Source of the DNA: Planococcus versutus
GTDB lineage: Bacteria; Bacillota; Bacilli; Bacillales_A; Planococcaceae
NCBI RefSeq assembly: GCF_001186155.3
Contig: NZ_CP016540.2
Location: 2,830,001 to 2,894,000 of the forward strand
Direction: 5' to 3'
DNA: 64,000 nt
A model generated the notes under the pieces. The model searched no databases. It had not been told where the DNA came from and worked only from the letters and a program-made list of their open reading frames with translations. Numbering within the stretch: the first letter of the stretch is position 1; the number at the start of each line of letters is the position of its first letter. A program made the position numbers and the translations under genes. Of the stretch, positions 59,821 through 64,000 are shown one piece after another.

Positions 59821-60048
59821 TTAGCCTTTCTTGATCCAGAATTTAAAGACGTCGCCTTCTACTTGAGATTCCATTAATTCGTGTCCACCTGACTTTGCCC
59901 ATGCAGCTAAATCTGCTTGTGCACCTTTATCAGTAGCCAAAATTTCAAGAACTTCTCCGCTCTCCATATCTTTCATTTCTTTTCTTGTTTTTACGATTGG
60001 CATTGGGCATGCTAATCCTTTCGCGTCTAATACTTTAGTTGATTTCAT
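59821..60048 (-). CDS. TusA family sulfur-carrier protein
   Basis: A 75-residue TusA protein. The sulfur-accepting Cys is in GLACPMPIVKTRKEM. It would receive persulfide sulfur from a rhodanese or DsrE-like protein and pass it on. The protein closely resembles the N-terminal half of the TusA-rhodanese fusion at 61259-61816, indicating duplication within the locus. It has a GGAGAGATACTG ribosome binding site. Confidence 0.92.
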   Translation of the reverse strand: MKSTKVLDAKGLACPMPIVKTRKEMKDMESGEVLEILATDKGAQADLAAWAKSGGHELMESQVEGDVFKFWIKKG

Positions 60049-60091
60049 CAGTATCTCTCCTTTAGGTTGTTTGTAATTTTTTTGTTTTTAC

Positions 60092-61219
60092 TTAACGTAC
60101 TGCGCAGCGATTTGGTCCAATTTCCATTTCACGCTGGATTTCTTCATCTGGTGTGATTTGACCCATATTTGTTTTGCGAATATCTTGATAGGCATTCGGT
60201 TGAGGAGGCAAGTTTTTTGTGACCATGTCACGGAATTCCTGCTCATCTGCAATATTAAGACCGTGGTTTTCTTTAAACAAGTCGCTCAACTTTTTAGCCA
60301 CACTACCGTCTTCATTCAATTCATCAATAATCATGAAATGAGCTGGAAGAACGATTAGCTCATCTGCTAGTTCTTGATAACGTGAGTAAAGAGATTCTCT
60401 CAAATCCCCTACCCAGTCCTCAGCAAGACCTGCAAGATCTGGTCGCCCAATTGAATCGATAAACAAAATATCGCCAGTCATCAAATATTTTTTGTCTACA
60501 ATAAACGAAGTAGAGCCGATTGTGTGACCTGGTGAGTAAAGAGCTTCAATTTCGAGTTGCGAGCTTCCAATTGCCACTTCTAGACCATTTTCTAAAGCCG
60601 CATAGTCAAACACGACTCCTTCTGCGTCTTTTGCTGGCAAGTAATACGTTGCGCCTGTTGCTTCTGCAATCGCTCGTCCCCCAGAAATATGATCAGCATG
60701 CAAATGCGTATCGAAAACATGCTTGATTGTTGCGCCTTTTTCTTGTGCGAATTCCAAGAAGGCAGTGGCCATACGAGTTGCATCAATTACAGCGGCTTCT
60801 CCTTCAGAAATAGCCATGTAAGAAAGACATCCCTTGCCTAGACGAACAAATTGATACAATTCGCCGCCGTTGCTCAAATCTCCGACTTTTACTGGTTCCA
60901 GGTGTTCACTCCAGGCTTTCATTCCACCTTCAAGATAAGCTGCAGAAACGCCTTCTTCTGACAGCATTTCCGCTACCATAACCGAAGATCCTTCTTTGGC
61001 ACATACTACCAAGATATCTCTATCTGTTGGCAATTCTGAAACCACTTCTTCGACGCCGTCCAACAAATCAAAATAAGGGATATTCAAATACTGGATATTG
61101 CCACCTTCGATTTTCCAATCTGCAAAAGCATCGCCATTTCGTACATCTAAGATAAATAATGGCTGATTATTTACTACTTTTTTTGCTACTTCAATTGCTT
61201 TCATTGCTGTTACCGTCAT
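60092..61219 (-). CDS. Rhodanese-metallo-beta-lactamase fusion (persulfide dioxygenase-like)
   Basis: A 375-residue two-domain protein. An N-terminal rhodanese domain (about 1-110) has a Cys in [12 protein letters not shown] metallo-beta-lactamase domain (about 120-330) has [22 protein letters not shown] and [10 protein letters not shown], the ETHE1-like non-haem iron site. Such enzymes oxidise glutathione or CoA persulfide to sulfite. CstB of Staphylococcus aureus carries its rhodanese modules at the C-terminus; here the order is reversed. An operator-like site overlaps the ribosome binding site. Confidence 0.9.
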   Translation of the reverse strand: MTVTAMKAIEVAKKVVNNQPLFILDVRNGDAFADWKIEGGNIQYLNIPYFDLLDGVEEVVSELPTDRDILVVCAKEGSSVMVAEMLSEEGVSAAYLEGGMKAWSEHLEPVKVGDLSNGGELYQFVRLGKGCLSYMAISEGEAAVIDATRMATAFLEFAQEKGATIKHVFDTHLHADHISGGRAIAEATGATYYLPAKDAEGVVFDYAALENGLEVAIGSSQLEIEALYSPGHTIGSTSFIVDKKYLMTGDILFIDSIGRPDLAGLAEDWVGDLRESLYSRYQELADELIVLPAHFMIIDELNEDGSVAKKLSDLFKENHGLNIADEQEFRDMVTKNLPPQPNAYQDIRKTNMGQITPDEEIQREMEIGPNRCAVR

Positions 61220-61225
61220 GCGAAA

Positions 61226-61241
61226 TTACCTCCAGGGGTAT
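61226..61241. promoter_or_regulatory. CstR-like operator overlapping the Shine-Dalgarno of the rhodanese-MBL gene
   Basis: TTACCTCCAGGGGTAT matches the pattern WTACCYNNNRGGGTAT shared by three sites near the promoters. Its left half contains the complement of the GGAGG that starts translation of the gene at 61219. No promoter is visible, so it could be a secondary site or a coincidence. Confidence 0.35.
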
Positions 61242-61258
61242 ATTTTTAGTTAAAATTT

Positions 61259-61816
61259 TTAAACAGTTTTCCCTGTCCAGTCTCTCATGCCAGGTACTAC
61301 GTTATATAGTCTATTAAAACCATTTTTAGTCATCATATCTCCTGCAATACCACTTCTTCTACCTGAATGGCAAATAATGTAGATAGCCTCTTCTTTTGTT
61401 AGTTCGTCCATTCGCGCTTCTACTTCTCCTAATGCGATATGAATTGCTCCGGGAATATGAGCTTCTTCGAATTCATCTTTTTCGCGAACATCCAAAATCG
61501 TTATCGTTTCATCGTTTTCAACTTTCCGAGTGAAATCTGCCAATGAAATTTCAGGTATTGTAATGGTTTCTTCAGGAGCTCCTGCACCATCTTTTCGGAG
61601 AAAATGACGTAACACATCACCTTCAATTTCAGTTCCGATGTACTGATGTCCAGAACTTTTTGCCCATGCTTGAAAATCAGCCGTTGAACCTTTATCTGTT
61701 GCTTGAATTTCAAGTACTTTACCTGAATTCATATTTTTCATCGTTTTTTTTGCTTTGACGATTGGCATCGGACATGCTAATCCTTTTGCATCTAATGTTA
61801 AATCTGTTTGTACCAT
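61259..61816 (-). CDS. TusA-rhodanese fusion
   Basis: A 185-residue protein joining a TusA domain (about 1-75, Cys in GLACPMPIVKAKKTM) to a rhodanese domain (about 90-185, active loop YIICHSGRRSGIAG). It resembles part of CstA, which has rhodanese-TusA-rhodanese order. Sulfur could pass between its two Cys residues. AAGGAGG precedes the start. It lies in the middle of the CstR-controlled operon. Confidence 0.92.
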   Translation of the reverse strand: MVQTDLTLDAKGLACPMPIVKAKKTMKNMNSGKVLEIQATDKGSTADFQAWAKSSGHQYIGTEIEGDVLRHFLRKDGAGAPEETITIPEISLADFTRKVENDETITILDVREKDEFEEAHIPGAIHIALGEVEARMDELTKEEAIYIICHSGRRSGIAGDMMTKNGFNRLYNVVPGMRDWTGKTV

Positions 61817-61858
61817 TAATTTTCCTCCTTGAAAGTCTGCCAGTTCTTCAGCAGACGA

Positions 61859-62155
61859 TTAGTTTGTTTCGCCGTTCCAATCCAACATTCCACCGTCCAT
61901 GTTTGTAACGTTATAGCCTTGATCTTCAAGAAAACGAGTAGCTTGTCCACTACGTCCGCCAGATCGGCAAACCATGATGTATTCTGAAGATTTGTCTAGT
62001 TCATGCATACGGAATTCCAATAACCCCAACGGAATATGAATAGCGCTAGGAATTTTCCCTGCTGCAACTTCGTCTGTTTCGCGAACATCGATTAAGTGAA
62101 TCGCTTGGTTACTTTCTACTATTTTTTGAACTTCTTCGGTTGTCATTGTTTTCAT
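61859..62155 (-). CDS. Rhodanese-like sulfurtransferase
   Basis: A 98-residue single rhodanese domain of the GlpE/PspE size. Landmarks are IHLIDVRETDEVAAG, IPLGLLEFRMHEL and the active loop MVCRSGGRSGQAT with the persulfide Cys. It would move sulfane sulfur to a thiol acceptor. Preceded by AAAGGAG. Confidence 0.92.
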   Translation of the reverse strand: MKTMTTEEVQKIVESNQAIHLIDVRETDEVAAGKIPSAIHIPLGLLEFRMHELDKSSEYIMVCRSGGRSGQATRFLEDQGYNVTNMDGGMLDWNGETN

Positions 62156-62169
62156 TATGAATTTCTCCT

Positions 62170-62535
62170 TTATTTGCGGTAACTGCTCATGCCGCCTTTA
62201 ATATTTGTTATCGTAGTAAACCCATTTTTCTTCAATAATTGACTAGCTTTGCTGCTGCGCATTCCGCTTTGACAAATAACTAGTACTTCTTTTTCTTTTG
62301 ATAGTTCAGTCATGCGCTTTGGCAACTCATTTAATGGGATGTTTTTAAAGCCTTTGATATGATTCCCTTTAAATTCTCCTGGAGTTCGCACGTCGATATA
62401 CTGCTTATCTTTCTTGCCAAGCTGCATTTTCATTTCTTCTGTAGAAATCGTTTGAACTCCTTTAGTAGGTGTTGTGAATCGATAAACTAACCAAAGGACA
62501 GCTGCTCCAACTAAAAGCCATGTAATCCAGTCCAT
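62170..62535 (-). CDS. Membrane-anchored rhodanese
   Basis: A 121-residue protein with one N-terminal hydrophobic helix (about residues 4-19, WITWLLVGAAVLWLVYRF) and a rhodanese domain with YIDVRTPGEFKGNH and the Cys loop VICQSGMRSSKAS. The anchor would place the enzyme at the inner face of the membrane, near sulfide oxidation or an exporter. It is close to YqhL-like proteins. Confidence 0.9.
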   Translation of the reverse strand: MDWITWLLVGAAVLWLVYRFTTPTKGVQTISTEEMKMQLGKKDKQYIDVRTPGEFKGNHIKGFKNIPLNELPKRMTELSKEKEVLVICQSGMRSSKASQLLKKNGFTTITNIKGGMSSYRK

Positions 62536-62564
62536 TTTTCATCTTCCCCTCATATTCAATTTGA

Positions 62565-63047
62565 TTAGATGAATAAGTTAACGTTTCCGTCTTCTGCATC
62601 TCCGAGATAAGCTGCAACACCTGCGTATTCAATTCCATCGAGCAATTCTTCTTGTTGTAACCCCAGAAGATCCATTGTCATCGTACAGGCGATCATTTTC
62701 ACGTCTTGCTCTGCTGCCATTTCAATTAGTTGTGGTAAAGATAATGCATTGTGCTTTTTCATAACTTGTTTAATCATCTTAGGTCCCATTCCACCAAACT
62801 GCATATTTGATAAACCGAGTTTATCTGCACCTCTTGGCATCATTTTACCGAACATGGCTTCTAAACGACCTTTTTTCAAAGCTGGTGGATTTTCTTTTCG
62901 TAATGCATTCAATCCCCAGAATGTGTGGAAAATTGTTACTTCGTGATCATATGCTGCAGCACCGTTAGCAATGATATAAGCTGCCATCGCCTTATCATAA
63001 TCACCGCTGAATAATACGATCGTCGTTTTCTTTTGCTCTTGTGCCAT
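62565..63047 (-). CDS. DsrE/DsrF-like family protein
   Basis: A 160-residue DsrE-fold protein. It starts KKTTIVLFSGDYDKAMAAYI, has a middle MMPRGADKLGLSN region, and a conserved Cys in KMIACTMTMDLLGL near residue 115. Such proteins carry persulfide sulfur and partner TusA. First gene after the CstR-controlled promoter at 63147-63175; GGAGGC is well placed. Confidence 0.9.
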   Translation of the reverse strand: MAQEQKKTTIVLFSGDYDKAMAAYIIANGAAAYDHEVTIFHTFWGLNALRKENPPALKKGRLEAMFGKMMPRGADKLGLSNMQFGGMGPKMIKQVMKKHNALSLPQLIEMAAEQDVKMIACTMTMDLLGLQQEELLDGIEYAGVAAYLGDAEDGNVNLFI

Positions 63048-63068
63048 TGTATTGCCTCCATTTTCAAA

Positions 63069-63084
63069 TTACCCGTAGGGGTAT
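63069..63084. promoter_or_regulatory. CstR-like operator 2
   Basis: TTACCCGTAGGGGTAT, between the promoter at 63147-63175 and the DsrE-like start codon. Differs from the central palindrome only in its middle and first base. Confidence 0.6.
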
Positions 63085-63132
63085 ATTTTTCTCCAAAAAA
63101 ATAACGTTTTATAGTGATGCCGCACTCTCTTG

Positions 63133-63148
63133 ATACCCTATAGGGTAT
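63133..63148. promoter_or_regulatory. CstR-like operator 1
   Basis: ATACCCTATAGGGTAT is a perfect 16-bp palindrome overlapping the -10 element of the promoter for the sulfur operon. Occupation would block RNA polymerase. Confidence 0.75.
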
Positions 63149-63175
63149 ATTAAGACAACTCTCTGTGAATGTCAA
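63147..63175 (-). promoter_or_regulatory. SigmaA promoter of the sulfur operon
   Basis: TTGACA (63175-63170), exactly 17 bp, TAATAT (63152-63147) on the minus strand, a near-consensus promoter. Confidence 0.85.
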
Positions 63176-63184
63176 ACAAAATTT

Positions 63185-63445
63185 TTATCTGCTTTTCACT
63201 AGTAAGTCAACAGCTTCTTTTACCATATTCTCTGTGCTTTCGCCTTTCTCTATGCTTTCACGTACGCACGTTTCAAGGTTATCGCTAACAATAACGCCGA
63301 TAGCACGGTCTACTGCACTTCTTACTGCTGAAAGTTGCATAACGACATCTCTACACTCTCCGTCGTTTTCTACCATTCTAATAACGCCCCGGAGCTGACC
63401 TTCTATTCTTTTCAATCGGTTTTCAACAAGTTTGTCGTATTTCAT
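63185..63445 (-). CDS. cstR: CstR-type persulfide-sensing repressor (CsoR family)
   Basis: An 86-residue helical DUF156 protein. Cys31 (DGECRDVV) and Cys60 (DNLETCV) are kept, at the same residue numbers as in Staphylococcus aureus CstR, whereas the His of copper-sensing CsoR (an H before LxxC) is Asn here. This favours persulfide sensing by an interprotein di- or trisulfide over Cu(I). It lies between two palindrome-bearing promoters and probably represses itself and the downstream sulfur genes. Confidence 0.9.
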   Translation of the reverse strand: MKYDKLVENRLKRIEGQLRGVIRMVENDGECRDVVMQLSAVRSAVDRAIGVIVSDNLETCVRESIEKGESTENMVKEAVDLLVKSR

Positions 63446-63493
63446 ATTATTGATGCCTCCTATTAATAAACGAAAGGATTCTTGCTTACATTC

Positions 63494-63522
63494 ACAATAT
63501 ACCCCTAAGGGTATATTGTCAA
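63494..63522 (-). promoter_or_regulatory. Promoter and operator of cstR
   Basis: On the minus strand TTGACA (63522-63517), 17 bp, TATTGT (63499-63494). The 26-bp near-palindrome 63494-63519, containing ATACCCCTAAGGGTAT, fills the spacer, so autorepression is likely. Confidence 0.75.
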
Positions 63523-63587
63523 TAGATGAGCTTATAACAAAATTACGTTAACACTCGGGGATGAACCTTTATAAAAGCGTCTGACTT

Positions 63588-63971
63588 TTATGCAGACTGG
63601 TCGATGCACTTGATCAAACGTTCTTCAATATCCTCAGCAATCGATTTAATAGTTTGGTCTTCAACCATACCAATCAAAGCAGTAGGCTTCGGCATTCCAA
63701 TTTTCACGCTATCACTTTCTTTATACACTACGATTTTACACGGTAAGAAATAGCCGATCATTAAGTTTTCCGATAACACACGGTTCGCTTCTTTTGGATT
63801 ACAAACCTCTAGAATTCTATAAGGCGTATCGAAGTCTTCTCCTTTTTCTTGAAGTTTGGCAGTCAAATCGAAATTCCAAAGAACACCGAATTTCTCCGCC
63901 TTTAGATTTTCCTCTAAAGCTTCAACCGCTTCGTTTACTGTTTTTAATGTATCTACTGTGTAATTAAACAT
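63588..63971 (-). CDS. DUF302 domain-containing protein
   Basis: A 127-residue protein of the DUF302 fold. Recognisable parts are VLWNFDLTAKLQEKGED, ILEVCNPKEANRVLSEN and IGYFLPCKIVVYKE. Two Cys in the conserved places may bind a metal or sulfur. Function unknown; DUF302 genes are often beside rhodanese and sulfur-oxidation genes. It has its own AAAGGAGG site and lies upstream of the cstR promoter. Confidence 0.9.
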   Translation of the reverse strand: MFNYTVDTLKTVNEAVEALEENLKAEKFGVLWNFDLTAKLQEKGEDFDTPYRILEVCNPKEANRVLSENLMIGYFLPCKIVVYKESDSVKIGMPKPTALIGMVEDQTIKSIAEDIEERLIKCIDQSA

Positions 63972-64000
63972 GTGTTAGTTCCTCCTTTTATTTTTAACTT

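Noticed and set aside
1..64000. tRNA, rRNA, CRISPR arrays, insertion sequences, prophage
   Set aside because: No cloverleaf-like sequence, rRNA segment, regularly spaced repeats, transposase or phage genes were seen on either strand.

Overview
The window looks like a chromosomal segment of a low-GC Gram-positive of the Bacillales, probably Planococcaceae (Planococcus or a relative). The family is my inference from strong AAGGAGG-type ribosome binding sites, an FMN riboswitch in front of riboflavin genes, a YtvA-type LOV-STAS photoreceptor, a CsbB/GtcA/YfhO set, a lipoteichoic-acid synthase-like protein, and a TerD/TelA/YceG operon. I see no rRNA, tRNA, CRISPR array, insertion sequence or phage.

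Positions 455-18956 form a large carboxylic-acid catabolism cluster. A minus-strand run (14194 down to 455) encodes an HMG-CoA lyase-like enzyme, enoyl-CoA hydratase, MmgE/PrpD protein, PaaI thioesterase, two-subunit class I fumarase/tartrate dehydratase/mesaconase, a 3-hydroxyisobutyrate/tartronate-semialdehyde-type reductase, an FCD-type GntR regulator, a tartrate/malate-type dehydrogenase, a CitE-like lyase, a methyltransferase, a DASS transporter, a CaiB-type CoA-transferase and an acyl-CoA dehydrogenase. An AEC transporter, a carboxymuconolactone decarboxylase-like protein and a TRAP transporter lie beside it; the TRAP binding protein is transcribed away from its membrane subunits. The set fits import, CoA activation and cleavage of a hydroxylated or branched dicarboxylate, but the substrate cannot be read from sequence.

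Positions 19223-28287 hold a nine-gene Ter stress operon: three TerD paralogues, TelA, YceG, a HAD phosphatase, a StiP/Pelota protein, a phosphoribosyltransferase and a CitE-like C-C lyase. This combination has been proposed to make a nucleoside-like metabolite.

Positions 28459-44584 carry envelope and general-stress genes: csbB-gtcA-yfhO (lipoteichoic-acid glycosylation), a Cu/Zn-SOD-like lipoprotein, an SDR, a YtvA-like blue-light receptor, a PfpI-type protein, a PrsA-like foldase with HtrA, a two-component system, a DUF697 GTPase with an LTA synthase-like protein, and a flavodoxin-fold reductase. Four SigmaB-like promoters sit here, two of them overlapping perfect inverted repeats and two arranged back to back between the YtvA-like and PfpI genes.

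Positions 44590-58982 contain housekeeping and small accessory genes. The riboflavin operon is incomplete: FMN riboswitch, an unknown 94-codon gene, ribE, a single-domain ribB and ribH, without ribD or ribA. Also here are MsrA, an ABC exporter with a coupled PLDc_N protein, an MpsC-like protein, a MalY-type lyase, topoisomerase III, a decayed VOC gene (49579-49769) and an NAD-binding gene with a one-base frameshift (58268-58944).

Positions 58986-64000 are a sulfide/persulfide detoxification locus under a CstR-type repressor (Cys31/Cys60): DsrE-like, two rhodaneses, TusA-rhodanese, rhodanese-metallo-beta-lactamase, TusA and a TauE/SafE exporter, with a DUF302 gene upstream. Three 16-bp operator-like palindromes lie in its two promoters, and a fourth overlaps the ribosome binding site of the rhodanese-MBL gene.
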